From NCBI RefSeq assembly GCF_030129945.1, contig NZ_JARRAF010000025.1, forward strand, positions 1 through 64,000: a stretch of 64,000 bases of DNA, read 5' to 3'. The DNA comes from Parachitinimonas caeni (GTDB lineage: Bacteria > Pseudomonadota > Gammaproteobacteria > Burkholderiales > Chitinimonadaceae). The translations under genes were made by a program, and so were the position numbers. Below the pieces are notes generated by a model. The model made no database searches, was not told where the DNA came from, and saw only the letters and a program-made list of their open reading frames with translations. Within the stretch, counting starts at the first letter, position 1, and each line of letters opens with the position of its first letter. This document shows, in pieces, positions 1 to 9,143 of this stretch.

Positions 1-3000
1 GAAGCGGTAGACATCGTTGCCGGCACCGCCGATCAGGGTGTCATTACCCGCGCCCCCATCGAGGGTGTCATGGCCGGCGCCGCCAGTCAGTTTGTCGGCT
101 TGGGGGGTGCCGGTCAGGGTCTGGTTGATCGGGGTGCTGCCACCGCTGATCAGCTTGGCAATGTCTGCGGCCGATAGCGAATTGCCGCCCTTGGGCTGGA
201 CATAGGCCATCGCCGCCGCGCCACCATTGAAGTGGCCGAGGATGCGCACGCTGCGGCTGGTATCGCCGACCACGCCGATGACGAGGTCTTTGCCGTCCTG
301 TTTGAAGGTGAGCTGGCTGCGGTCGAGGTCGTTGAAGAAGATCCAGTCCTGACCACCACCGGTGTTGTCGATCGTGTCCTGACCGAATGCACCGCTGAAG
401 ACGTATTTGTCGTTGCCAGCGCCACCGACCAGGCTGTCGTCGCCCGCCCCACCATTGAGCTGGTCGTCTTCGCTGCCGCCATCCAGCGTGTCGTTGCCGT
501 CACCGCCATCGAGATAGTCGTTGCCGGCTTCGCCTTTGAGTTCGTCGTTGCCACCCAGACCGAACACGGTGTCGTTCCCCCCGCCCGCGCGGATGCGGTC
601 GGCGCCAGCAGACCCACTTAAATTATCAGGATTGTTGCCGCCCTGGATTTGCACCCGAGCCTCAACCGCTGCGGGGTCTAGCGTGGTGCCATCCGCAAAC
701 GTAATGGCCTTGAGCTTGTATTCACCACCTTTGGCAGTGCGGAACCAATTCTGAACCGTAATTTGGTCTGTACCGTTGCTGTGCAGGATCAACAAGTGAT
801 TACCAGAACGGGAGAAGTTCAAATCGGCCAACTTGATGCTTGCCCCAAATTGCAGAGTGTCTTTGAGTGCAGGGGTTTCGTGCTCGGGGAATCGAATACT
901 GGCATCGGTAACGATGATCAGATCTTTGCCATCGCCGAGTTGGTAGCGGATGGTGTCATCGCCCGATGAACCGTAAAGGGTGTCATTGCCGGTACCGCCT
1001 TCGAGCTCGGTCGGGCTGGAGTTGGCCATGCGGTCATCACCATCGCCCCGCAACGTATCGTCTCCTGCACCGCCACGTAGTGTGGAATTGCCCCAACCCA
1101 CCCACAGCTGGTCGTTGCCATCGCCGCCGTCAAGCAGATCATCCCCTCCTTCGCCTTTGAGGGTGTCATTGCCGGCTTCGCCATACAGCGAATCGGCGCC
1201 GCGCCCGCCGCTAATCGAGTCTTGCCCTTCCCCGCCCCAAAGCTGGCCACTGCCAGATAGCACATCATCACCGTCGCGGCCCCAGATCTGGTTGCTGAAC
1301 GCAGGCATGGTGTCGCCCAGATGCGAACCAAAGTAAATACCACCACTAATGGTGTCGTTGCCTGAACCACCATCGAGGCTATTGCCTACGCTGTTGGCCC
1401 CTCGAATCGAATCATTGCCATTGCCACCCAGGATGGTGTTGACGCCGTCGCCACCATCGAGCGAGTCATCGCCATCGCCACCATCGAGGGTGTCGTTACC
1501 TTCGAGACCTTCGAGCGTATCGTTGCCGCCCAGGCCGGCAATCGAATCATCACCCTCGTAGCCGGTCACCTGCTCTGGCAGGTTGCTGCCTTGGGTCGAC
1601 ATCTGCTGAATGTCCTGCCGGGTCAACACCTTCTCGCTGCCATCTTTCAGCCGGATGCGCAGCAAGTTACCGTGGGTATCGGGGCGGTCTTTACTGAAAA
1701 ATCCTGCAAAAACCAGTGCGTCGTCCCGATTGGAGGCAATCATTACCTTCAGGGCACCGCTCTGGTTCTGAAAGGCGAGATCAGAGAGCGCTAGATCATT
1801 CAGCAGCAGGGTCGGGATGTCTGAATAGCCATCCCTCACCCAATCGGTGTTTTGGCCCCGCTCCAGCAGATAGGTATTGGCACCATAGCCACCGTCCAGA
1901 TCGTCTTTGCCGGCACCGCCTGCCAGGAAATCGTCGCCACTTTCGCCCAGCAACACATCGTCGCCATCGCCACCGGCCAGCGTGTCTTTGTCGCGCCCAC
2001 CTACCAGTACATCGTTACCGGCATCGCCATACAGGTCTGACCCCCCATACGAGGCTTCCAGCCGATCATTACCACCACCGCCACGCAAGGTATCTCTATC
2101 GTCGCCCTCGCCTTTCAGCGTGTCTTCGCCATCGCCGCCTTCCAGCTGGTCGTGGCCGGCTCCGCCCGCAAGAAGATCGTTGCCCAGGCCGCCATCGAGC
2201 GTATCGTTGCCAGCATTGCCCAACAACTGGTCGTCGCCTTCGCCGCCCTTGAGCAGGTCGTCACCGTCGGCGGCTTCAAGGGTATCGTTGCCCTTGCCGC
2301 CATCAAGCGTATCGTTGTCTTCGGTGCCTGCCAGCCTGTCGGCGTCATCGGTACCGGTAATCTGGTTACCCTCTGTCTGGATCAGGCTACGGGTTTTGGT
2401 TTCGTCCCAACGGGTACCGTCAGCAAACACGATGCTCTGGAAGTGCTGTTTGCCATCGCGGAAGTTCTGCAGATCCACGCTATCACCATTGCCCAGATCA
2501 ATGCGCAGATGGCCTTGCTTGATACTGAGCTTGAGCTTGGCCGGATCAATATCCTTGCCGAATACCAGCGTGTCTTTGCCAGATTCGCCCAACACCACCT
2601 TGTCGCGACCCCAGCCTCTTTCGAACAGATAAGTATTATCGCCAGCGCCACCTTCGAGCTGGTCATCGCCTTCATCGCCCACCAGCGTGTCGTTGCCGTC
2701 GTTCCCCTGCAGGGTGTCGTTGCCGCCGTTACCTTCGAGCAATTCAGCCGCTTTGCTGCCGGCTATGCGGTCGTCCCCGCCACCGGTTGTCAGGCCATCA
2801 GCAGCTTCGCCTTCCTGCAGCGTCAAATCCAGCGCATCACGCAGGCCAATATTCAGCATGTCTTTGAATGACAGCTCAATCACCTCATCGCCCTGCGGGG
2901 CTGTGGTCACGTCGCTGGCCATGCGTGGGTCGTCGTTTTCGATAGGGGCTGCAGCAGGTAAATCGATAACTTTGCCATCCAGCCCGCCCAGCCGGAACTT

Positions 3001-6000
3001 AAAGGAGCGCGCCTGCGCCAAGCTGCCATGAATCAAAAAGGCGCCGCTAGCCGATGAGAGAGATATGTTTTCTTTGCCAACTACCATCGTCAGAGACTTG
3101 GCGAAACCCATATCAAGCAAAACGATATTGTTGCCGCTGTTGTCGTGGATGGTATCGACCACCGAATTTTCGGCAGACGGGGTGACCAGCCCGCCGCGCA
3201 AGTCATAAACGTCGTCGCCCGCTTCGCCCTTCAGGAAATCGGTACCAGCGCCGCCTACCAGAGTATCGTTGCCGGCCCCGCCATACAGCCAGTCGCCATC
3301 GCTACCACCCTCCAGCGAGTCGTTGTCTTCTCCGCCATACAGGTAGTCCGAACCGCCACCACCCTGCAAAATATCCTTGCCGGTGCCGCCACCGACCACA
3401 TCATCGCCACTTCCAGCATCCAGCGTATCGTCGCCTTCGCCGCCGTTCAGGGCATCATTGCCCGCCCCGCCGGCCAGCAGATCGTTGCCTTCTTCGGCCA
3501 ACAGGGTGTCATTGCCTTCTCCCCCCAAAAGGGTGTCGTTGCCACGATCCGCCACCAACACATCATTGCCCGTACCGCCATCGAGCAGGTTGTTGCCGAT
3601 AACGCGGTCTTCATTGGTCGTGTTGATCTGGATGATCAGCTGATCATCGCCCGCTTCGCCGTACAGCAGGTTGTCGCCCATCTGGCCGTTGAGCACATCG
3701 TTGCCGTTGCCGCCATACAGGGTGTCGTTGGTGTTGGGGTTGATCGGGTCGCCGCCCGATACATAGAACAGATCGCCATTGAGCCAGTCGTTGCCATCGC
3801 CGCCTTGCAATAGATCGGCCCCGAACGAGCCGGCCATGCTGTCGTCGCCATCGCCGCCAATCAGCGTGTCGTCGTGCAAGATGCCGCGCAGGGTGGCGTT
3901 ATCAGCGTATTCCCCTGTCAGGTCAACCTCGTCGTCACCCACCAGTACATCATTACCCGCGCCACCCAGCAGGCGATCTGTACCCGATCCGCCATGCAGT
4001 TCATCGGCGCCATTTCCACCGATCAATACATCCGAATTATTTTTGCCGAACAGCACATCGTCGCCATTGCCGCCGGTTAAAACATCGTCACCAATCGCCC
4101 CCCACAGCCAGTCATTATCGTCACCCCCACTCAGCGTATCGTTGCCCGACCCACCTCGCAGAAAGTCATTGCCGGCACCACCATCCGCAACAAACCCTGA
4201 TTCATCGGGCACTTCAGATAGGTTTACCAATTCGTTTGTCCACTCGAAGATGGCTACCTGGTCATCCTTCTTGTACCCATCCAGTGGCTGCAAAATGCCT
4301 TTTCCAGGCTTGCGGATATACGACCGACTGGCGGGGTTGTATTCAAAATCATCGGCCGAATTACCCGGCTCAAAGGTGCTGGTCCATTTGGCGGCCGGAG
4401 AAAGGTTATGCCGTTGCTTCAGCTCAAAAGCATCGACGCTTCCGGCTACATGGCGAGAGCCTGCGGCCTCATCAGCCATGGCGGCCAGATAGTCATTGGC
4501 CAATTGCACCCGCCGGGTGGTTTTGTACTCCTTATCCCCGTCGCGCCAGCTGAAGTCCAGATAACCTTCATAGCCGCCATACACGGCCTTCTTCTCAAGA
4601 TGCGCCGTAACGGTCGAGGTCATTTTCCAGTCAGCGTAATGGCGCTCCCATTGGTTGATGCCTGCGTCGGCCACATAGGGCGAGGTCGGTTCCTGTCGGA
4701 ATACCGTATCGATAAAGTCGTTGCCCGCTCCGCCTTCAACCTTTTTGACTCCCCAGCCGACAAAGACATAGTCATTGCCATCGCCGGCATAAACGTTCGA
4801 GTTGTGCTGGCTGGACACCACCACATCATTGCCGGCACCCGCGTGAACATCGCCAGGGCCTTTTCCATCATCAATGCCATAACGATGCTGGCCATAAAAC
4901 ATATCACTCGAGCCCGGCCCCTGATCACTGCCGGCCCTCTGGATAGTGCCCGAGAGGTTGATGCCCAGCTGGCCGCTCTTGAAATTCTGGATGGTCAGCG
5001 ACTGGCCGGTATTGCGGTCTGTCACCAGCAGATCACCCATGCCATTACCGTCGGGTGACCACAGATAGCGGATATTGGCCTGGTTGGCGTCTTCATACAG
5101 ACCATCCACGTCTTTCACCTTGCCGCCACCGAGTGTAGCGCCAGCGAAGCTGACCGTGCCGTCGCCATCCTGGTCAAACAGCATGTCGTTGCCTTCACCT
5201 TTGGCAATCACATAGCTATCTTTACCGGCGCCTCCGTAGAGCCTGTCGTTGCCACTGCCCCCGTCGAGCGCATCGTCACCGGCCCCGCCGCGCAACACAT
5301 CGTTGTCGCCACCCCCACTCAGCTTGTCTGCACCGGCGCCACCATCGAGCGTGTCATGGCCCGTGCCGCCATTGAGCACATCAGCTCCCAGGCCACCTTC
5401 GAGTACATCATTACCTGCCTTGCCTTCCAACAGGTCATCGCCAGCTTCGCCGTACAGCCGGTCGGCCGTATCGCCACCCGTCAGCGTATCGCCCTCGGCA
5501 TTGCCGAATATCGTCCGCCGTGTGGCGGCAAACGGGCTGTTGGCCGGAAAGCCGATCGCAATCTTCTGGCCGCTGGTCTTATCTTCGAAGTAGCTGTTGT
5601 CCGTCAGATAGAGGTGGTCGGCATCGGAAGGTGCGCCGTCGTTCTTTTTGCTGGGGGTCTTGGCGTTGACCGGCTCAAGGTTTTTTTGCTTGAACCACTG
5701 CAGCCGCTGCAGCATATCGGCCCGGCCGCCCAGCCACTCGTCGGAAATGTTCAGCGCCGACCGGTCTTGGCCGGCCGCAATCAGCGCATTATCGGTTTGC
5801 CATTGTTGATACTGGGTCTTCCACGCCTCGGGGATCGCCACCTCACCTTCGCCAAATTGCAAGGCAAACGGGCTCAGCAGTTGCAGGGCCAGATAATTGC
5901 CGAAGTCTTTGCGTGCATCGCCAACGCTCAGGGCAGAGGTCGGCTGCAGTGCCACCTTGCCCAGCAGGCGGGTGTAGCCGTCGCTGGCGGTCACTTTGTC

Positions 6001-7599
6001 GAGCAGCTTGTAGAAGTCTTCGCGGTTGCTATAGGGCTCGCCTGCGGGGGTCTCGGTTTTGGCCCAGGTACCGCCCTTGGGGTTGCCTTTGAGTGGCTTG
6101 CCCATCGCCTCGGGGCCCAGCAGATAGGCCGCCAGCGCATTCAGGGTGTTTTCGAGGACATCACCTTCGGCGCGGCCTTGCGTTGAGCCCACCGTCGCGG
6201 CACGCAGATAAGACGCTTCCTTGAGAATCTGGTTGAACATCCCTTCCGCTGCGTCCTGGCGGTCTGACGGTAACAGCCGTTGCAAGACACGCTGCAGATT
6301 GAGCGAATCCTGCACCAATACCAGGCTGTGGGTATCCCCAAACACATTGACTGCCCAGTCACCTGCCAACAGTTTGAATTCGCCCCATTCAATCGACTCT
6401 TTGATCATGCCTTTGATCGGGCTACCTCGCAGTTGCGGCTGATCTTCAATGAACACCTCCGCCCGCTGGCCATAGCGGTACTGCGAGTGCGCCACCATCG
6501 AAAACGGCTGGCTGGTGTCCATTTCGGTGGCGACCAGATCCCACTGGTTATCGAGCGCGCCGCCTTTGGCCGTGTGCCACGCCCCGACGATGGCCTTGGC
6601 GCCGCTGGAAATACTCAGCGGTTCTGTATTGAACTTTAGTTTGGTCGCGACCGCTGCCATCTGGTAGTCGAGTGCGGCCCCGGCTACGGCGCTCGCCGGT
6701 ATCGCCGCTGGCTTGCGTGGCGTTTCACCGCCAGAATCCAGCGTGGGGGCCCGCCTCACTTCGTCGCCCACTTTCTTTGCCCGATCCACAGCCTCTACCA
6801 ATAGTTTCTGATCCTCTCCCGTCAGCCCGACAAACTGCTTTTCCCAGCCCGGCATCGTCGGCGCCATGCCGCCATTCGCGGTGAATTGTTGCTGCAGCCA
6901 GTCGTATACCTCGGCCCCGGCCCGGCTGGTAAGCAGCGAACGCGCTGAATTCCGGTAGCGGCTGAAGTAATCGATCATCGGGCGGATCTGCGTCAGCGTG
7001 GTGTGCCGCTCGCCATCGCCAATCTGGCCCACCCCGGCACCGTTGAAGGTAATCACCTGCTTGATATCGCTTCCTTCCCCCCGGTGCAGCAGGTTGAACG
7101 CCGTCGCCAGATGCGCGCCCAGGCTGTAGCCCGTCACCGTCAATGGTTTGGTGATCTTGCCTTCGCTGTGCAAATGCCGATACCAGCTTTCCATATCGCT
7201 GATCTGCCCGAACGCCCAGCCCAGGCGGGCGATTTCCAGCGCATTGGTCGATTGGTTATCGCGCGCTGCGTCGTCGATGAACTCGGTGCTGCGGAAACTG
7301 AGGACGAGATCGCCCGTATCTTTGTTTTTGAACAGGGTGCCGGAGAAGCCGGTCGTGGTATTGGATTTGTGCTCCACCACCACCCACTGCGCCGCAAACT
7401 TGGCGGCTTCACCGGTGGTGAATTTGCTGGCGTGGCGATTGCCAAGGGTGAGGTAGTCTTCTCGGATAGGGCCGCTAACAGGAATGCCGGGTTCCAGATC
7501 CGGCCTTTCCACCGCATCCCGGCCATACAAAGCCTCTGCTGCCATTTGCAGCTCGGCGTATTTCAGATAGTCGCTAATACTCGGTGTGGTCGTTGTCAT
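1..7599 (-). CDS. Giant RTX protein with N-terminal class-3 lipase domain (partial, runs off left edge)
   Basis: One open frame runs from an ATG at 7599 to base 1, giving at least 2533 residues; the C-terminus lies outside the window. Residues about 80-200 look like a class-3 (alpha/beta hydrolase) lipase: GYSLG at about 157-161 puts the nucleophile at Ser159, followed by ITFNGAGVG. Glycine-rich nonapeptide repeats of the GGxGxDxLxGG type begin near residue 700 and recur in many blocks to the edge. They are interrupted by beta-rich segments resembling the haemolysin-type calcium-binding-related domain (near residues 1650-1735, 2220-2310 and 2390-2470). Such proteins usually leave by type I secretion and fold in external calcium, but no T1SS gene is in the window. 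Residues about 695-1068 are closely similar to residues about 570-945 of the second RTX gene upstream. The start lies 6 bp after the lipoprotein stop, so the two are probably co-translated. The lipase activity is inferred from motifs. Confidence 0.93.
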   Translation of the reverse strand, partial: MTTTTPSISDYLKYAELQMAAEALYGRDAVERPDLEPGIPVSGPIREDYLTLGNRHASKFTTGEAAKFAAQWVVVEHKSNTTTGFSGTLFKNKDTGDLVLSFRSTEFIDDAARDNQSTNALEIARLGWAFGQISDMESWYRHLHSEGKITKPLTVTGYSLGAHLATAFNLLHRGEGSDIKQVITFNGAGVGQIGDGERHTTLTQIRPMIDYFSRYRNSARSLLTSRAGAEVYDWLQQQFTANGGMAPTMPGWEKQFVGLTGEDQKLLVEAVDRAKKVGDEVRRAPTLDSGGETPRKPAAIPASAVAGAALDYQMAAVATKLKFNTEPLSISSGAKAIVGAWHTAKGGALDNQWDLVATEMDTSQPFSMVAHSQYRYGQRAEVFIEDQPQLRGSPIKGMIKESIEWGEFKLLAGDWAVNVFGDTHSLVLVQDSLNLQRVLQRLLPSDRQDAAEGMFNQILKEASYLRAATVGSTQGRAEGDVLENTLNALAAYLLGPEAMGKPLKGNPKGGTWAKTETPAGEPYSNREDFYKLLDKVTASDGYTRLLGKVALQPTSALSVGDARKDFGNYLALQLLSPFALQFGEGEVAIPEAWKTQYQQWQTDNALIAAGQDRSALNISDEWLGGRADMLQRLQWFKQKNLEPVNAKTPSKKNDGAPSDADHLYLTDNSYFEDKTSGQKIAIGFPANSPFAATRRTIFGNAEGDTLTGGDTADRLYGEAGDDLLEGKAGNDVLEGGLGADVLNGGTGHDTLDGGAGADKLSGGGDNDVLRGGAGDDALDGGSGNDRLYGGAGKDSYVIAKGEGNDMLFDQDGDGTVSFAGATLGGGKVKDVDGLYEDANQANIRYLWSPDGNGMGDLLVTDRNTGQSLTIQNFKSGQLGINLSGTIQRAGSDQGPGSSDMFYGQHRYGIDDGKGPGDVHAGAGNDVVVSSQHNSNVYAGDGNDYVFVGWGVKKVEGGAGNDFIDTVFRQEPTSPYVADAGINQWERHYADWKMTSTVTAHLEKKAVYGGYEGYLDFSWRDGDKEYKTTRRVQLANDYLAAMADEAAGSRHVAGSVDAFELKQRHNLSPAAKWTSTFEPGNSADDFEYNPASRSYIRKPGKGILQPLDGYKKDDQVAIFEWTNELVNLSEVPDESGFVADGGAGNDFLRGGSGNDTLSGGDDNDWLWGAIGDDVLTGGNGDDVLFGKNNSDVLIGGNGADELHGGSGTDRLLGGAGNDVLVGDDEVDLTGEYADNATLRGILHDDTLIGGDGDDSMAGSFGADLLQGGDGNDWLNGDLFYVSGGDPINPNTNDTLYGGNGNDVLNGQMGDNLLYGEAGDDQLIIQINTTNEDRVIGNNLLDGGTGNDVLVADRGNDTLLGGEGNDTLLAEEGNDLLAGGAGNDALNGGEGDDTLDAGSGDDVVGGGTGKDILQGGGGSDYLYGGEDNDSLEGGSDGDWLYGGAGNDTLVGGAGTDFLKGEAGDDVYDLRGGLVTPSAENSVVDTIHDNSGNNIVLLDMGFAKSLTMVVGKENISLSSASGAFLIHGSLAQARSFKFRLGGLDGKVIDLPAAAPIENDDPRMASDVTTAPQGDEVIELSFKDMLNIGLRDALDLTLQEGEAADGLTTGGGDDRIAGSKAAELLEGNGGNDTLQGNDGNDTLVGDEGDDQLEGGAGDNTYLFERGWGRDKVVLGESGKDTLVFGKDIDPAKLKLSIKQGHLRIDLGNGDSVDLQNFRDGKQHFQSIVFADGTRWDETKTRSLIQTEGNQITGTDDADRLAGTEDNDTLDGGKGNDTLEAADGDDLLKGGEGDDQLLGNAGNDTLDGGLGNDLLAGGAGHDQLEGGDGEDTLKGEGDDRDTLRGGGGNDRLEASYGGSDLYGDAGNDVLVGGRDKDTLAGGDGDDVLLGESGDDFLAGGAGKDDLDGGYGANTYLLERGQNTDWVRDGYSDIPTLLLNDLALSDLAFQNQSGALKVMIASNRDDALVFAGFFSKDRPDTHGNLLRIRLKDGSEKVLTRQDIQQMSTQGSNLPEQVTGYEGDDSIAGLGGNDTLEGLEGNDTLDGGDGDDSLDGGDGVNTILGGNGNDSIRGANSVGNSLDGGSGNDTISGGIYFGSHLGDTMPAFSNQIWGRDGDDVLSGSGQLWGGEGQDSISGGRGADSLYGEAGNDTLKGEGGDDLLDGGDGNDQLWVGWGNSTLRGGAGDDTLRGDGDDRMANSSPTELEGGTGNDTLYGSSGDDTIRYQLGDGKDLIIVTDASIRFPEHETPALKDTLQFGASIKLADLNFSRSGNHLLILHSNGTDQITVQNWFRTAKGGEYKLKAITFADGTTLDPAAVEARVQIQGGNNPDNLSGSAGADRIRAGGGNDTVFGLGGNDELKGEAGNDYLDGGDGNDTLDGGSEDDQLNGGAGDDSLVGGAGNDKYVFSGAFGQDTIDNTGGGQDWIFFNDLDRSQLTFKQDGKDLVIGVVGDTSRSVRILGHFNGGAAAMAYVQPKGGNSLSAADIAKLISGGSTPINQTLTGTPQADKLTGGAGHDTLDGGAGNDTLIGGAGNDVYRF

Positions 7600-7605
7600 A
7601 CTGGT

Positions 7606-8442
7606 TTACTGCGCTTTCTTTGGAATCAAAATACGGTCTACAAACATGCGGGTCACAGCATTCCCGCTGTAATTGTCACCTTGAGGACAAACCCTTGATC
7701 GCCCCCACGGTATGGAGTCATCGCCAGGCGCTGGCTCATAGGCCCAGGCCCAGCGTTTGAGCTCGCCCAACACTTCCTGCGTCTGCAGGTCGATCACCTT
7801 CACCGTGCTGCTGGCCAGCCAGAGTTCACGCAAGGCCGGATCGACATGGTCTTCAAACGTCACGGCATAGCGTGGGGCAGGGGCGGTGGTGGGTTTGCCT
7901 TCGATCAGCGTATCGATCCAGCCAATCTGGGAGGTCGGGCGAGGTCTTTTGACGATGGTGTACCGGAGCCGCCCCCCATCCGCCTGCATCACATCCACAA
8001 AGCGATAGCCGGGGGCGTTGGACGGATTTTTTGGGTTGTACTCGAGGTTGATATAGCCACGGTATTCCTGTGTGACAGGCTTGCGTTCGGGAGAGCCGGA
8101 ATGTTCATACCCGAGAAAGTTTTCGATGTATCCATTGTTATGGCTCTCCCGCGCAAACGCTGCCCCCGGCCACATCTTGTCGAACCACTGCACTTCGCTA
8201 CGCCACTCGCGCACCTTCAGCAGCACGATGCCTTCCACCTCCTCCACCTTGCGGTAGATCTTCTCGCCCGCATCGGTCTTGCACTTCTCCTGGAATATCG
8301 CTCTTCCCTTGTCCATTCTGACCTTATCGGCCGCCCACCACGCCCGCTCTGCCGAGCTGCTGCAACCTGCCAGCAAGGCCAGCAGCAATAGGCCCAAACC
8401 ACTGCGTAGGACGATGAATGAAGGGTTTGCTCTTGTCTGCAT
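7606..8442 (-). CDS. Lipoprotein, putative immunity partner of the RTX lipase
   Basis: 278 residues from an ATG at 8442, chosen because AGGAGG lies 11 nt upstream; a longer in-frame start at 8484 lacks such a site. The N-terminus is a lipoprotein signal peptide with the lipobox LAGC and the lipidated Cys at residue 27, followed by SSSAE. The rest is a soluble domain containing a segment of the kind KCKTDAGEKIYRK..EVEGIVLLKVR. I recall this from uncharacterised lipoproteins near bacterial effectors but cannot name a family. The stop is 6 bp from the start of the giant RTX lipase. Periplasmic lipoproteins next to lipase effectors are commonly their immunity proteins (Tli proteins of type VI lipases), so protection against the RTX lipase is the leading inference. 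A role as a secretion accessory factor is possible. Confidence 0.85.
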   Translation of the reverse strand: MQTRANPSFIVLRSGLGLLLLALLAGCSSSAERAWWAADKVRMDKGRAIFQEKCKTDAGEKIYRKVEEVEGIVLLKVREWRSEVQWFDKMWPGAAFARESHNNGYIENFLGYEHSGSPERKPVTQEYRGYINLEYNPKNPSNAPGYRFVDVMQADGGRLRYTIVKRPRPTSQIGWIDTLIEGKPTTAPAPRYAVTFEDHVDPALRELWLASSTVKVIDLQTQEVLGELKRWAWAYEPAPGDDSIPWGRSRVCPQGDNYSGNAVTRMFVDRILIPKKAQ

Positions 8443-8859
8443 GGTGAATGCTTCCTCCTGGGTTAAGCCCGGCCAGCATGGCACCGGGGTTGGTCATATT
8501 GTTTGACTGGTTGCGGCGTTATCAAGCCGGCTGATCTGTGTAAAGCCTTGCAGCAGACTTCGGTAATTGGATTTGGTTCGATACAAGGCCAAGTTTGGCA
8601 AGGCATTCGCCCTTGGTATTTCAATGCCATGTGAATGAAAAGAGGTGTGTTTGATTTTGACAAAGGGCGCAATTGTCAGAGAAATTGCACAGCACAGGCA
8701 AGCCCACTGGTCGGCGGTCAGGCATGGTGGCTTGGTGGCTTGGTGGCGCTACATGCTCGTCAGAACTCACGAATCTTTCGACGGCTCTTGCCTCATTCCA
8801 CCGACAGTTGTTATGCACCCCCTCCCGTCTGAACCGCCGAGCACCGCAGGCCGGAGTGG

Positions 8860-9060
8860 GGGTGTCCGGGGCGTTTATCTGAGACCGGCCAAAGGCCGGG
8901 CGAGTTTACGCACCGGCCACGCAGTGCGAGGCGCACAGGGAACCCGCAGGGCGGTGAAGCCGGGTCGCATTTCTTTGCCCTCTTTCTTTGGCGACGCAAA
9001 GAAAGAAGGGCGGCCTGCGGGACGCTGCCCCGTCCCAAACCCCGCGCCGCAAGGCACTTA
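8860..9060. repeat. Probable dispersed intergenic repeat
   Basis: This stretch contains nested inverted repeats, including the hairpin at 8977-9011. Its six-frame translations resemble spurious ORFs seen repeatedly in other proteobacterial genomes. It lies directly beside the truncated 3' end of the second RTX gene, so it may mark the recombination or deletion point. The boundaries are approximate. Confidence 0.4.
8977..9011. repeat. Long hairpin within the intergenic repeat
   Basis: GCCCTCTTTCTTTG is followed after 6 nt by its near-perfect complement CAAAGAAAGAAGGGC, which has one extra base. It could fold as a strong stem-loop on either strand. Confidence 0.6.
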
Positions 9061-9098
9061 TCTGAATAGGCATTTAAACCGGGTGGAAATGCCCCCCA

Positions 9099-9143
9099 CC
9101 CGTTTGCCCCAGCCTCCGTGAATCAGAGGCTGGGGCAAACGGG
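9099..9143. repeat. Perfect 18-bp inverted repeat at the 3' end of the truncated RTX gene
   Basis: CCCGTTTGCCCCAGCCTC at 9099-9116 is exactly complementary to 9126-9143, with a 9-nt loop. The stop codon of the RTX gene (9123-9125) lies in the loop, and the last codons are read through the right arm. No T-run follows, so it is not a textbook terminator. It looks like a later junction sequence. Confidence 0.75.

Larger units (their letters stand above)
8443..9122. other. Intergenic region between the two RTX transcription units
   Basis: 680 bases with no convincing gene. The right half (about 8860-9060) is a GC-rich palindromic sequence of a kind I recognise as widely dispersed in beta- and gammaproteobacterial genomes; its translations, with phrases such as RPGFTALRVPCAPRTAWP, are familiar spurious ORFs. 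The left part should hold the promoter of the lipoprotein-RTX lipase pair, but I could not pick out a clear promoter. Confidence 0.5.

Noticed and set aside
17-7560. Many plus-strand ORFs (for example 980-1336, 1907-2632, 2152-2871, 3145-3813, 5356-6186) rich in Pro/Ser/Ala or Val/Ala/Ile
   Set aside because: They are mirror images of the glycine-aspartate repeats of the minus-strand RTX gene; the minus frame is open throughout 1-7599 and encodes recognisable repeats.
8645-9121. 158-codon plus-strand ORF over the intergenic repeat
   Set aside because: Translation of a GC-rich palindromic repeat; the same kind of ORF is a familiar artefact in other genomes.
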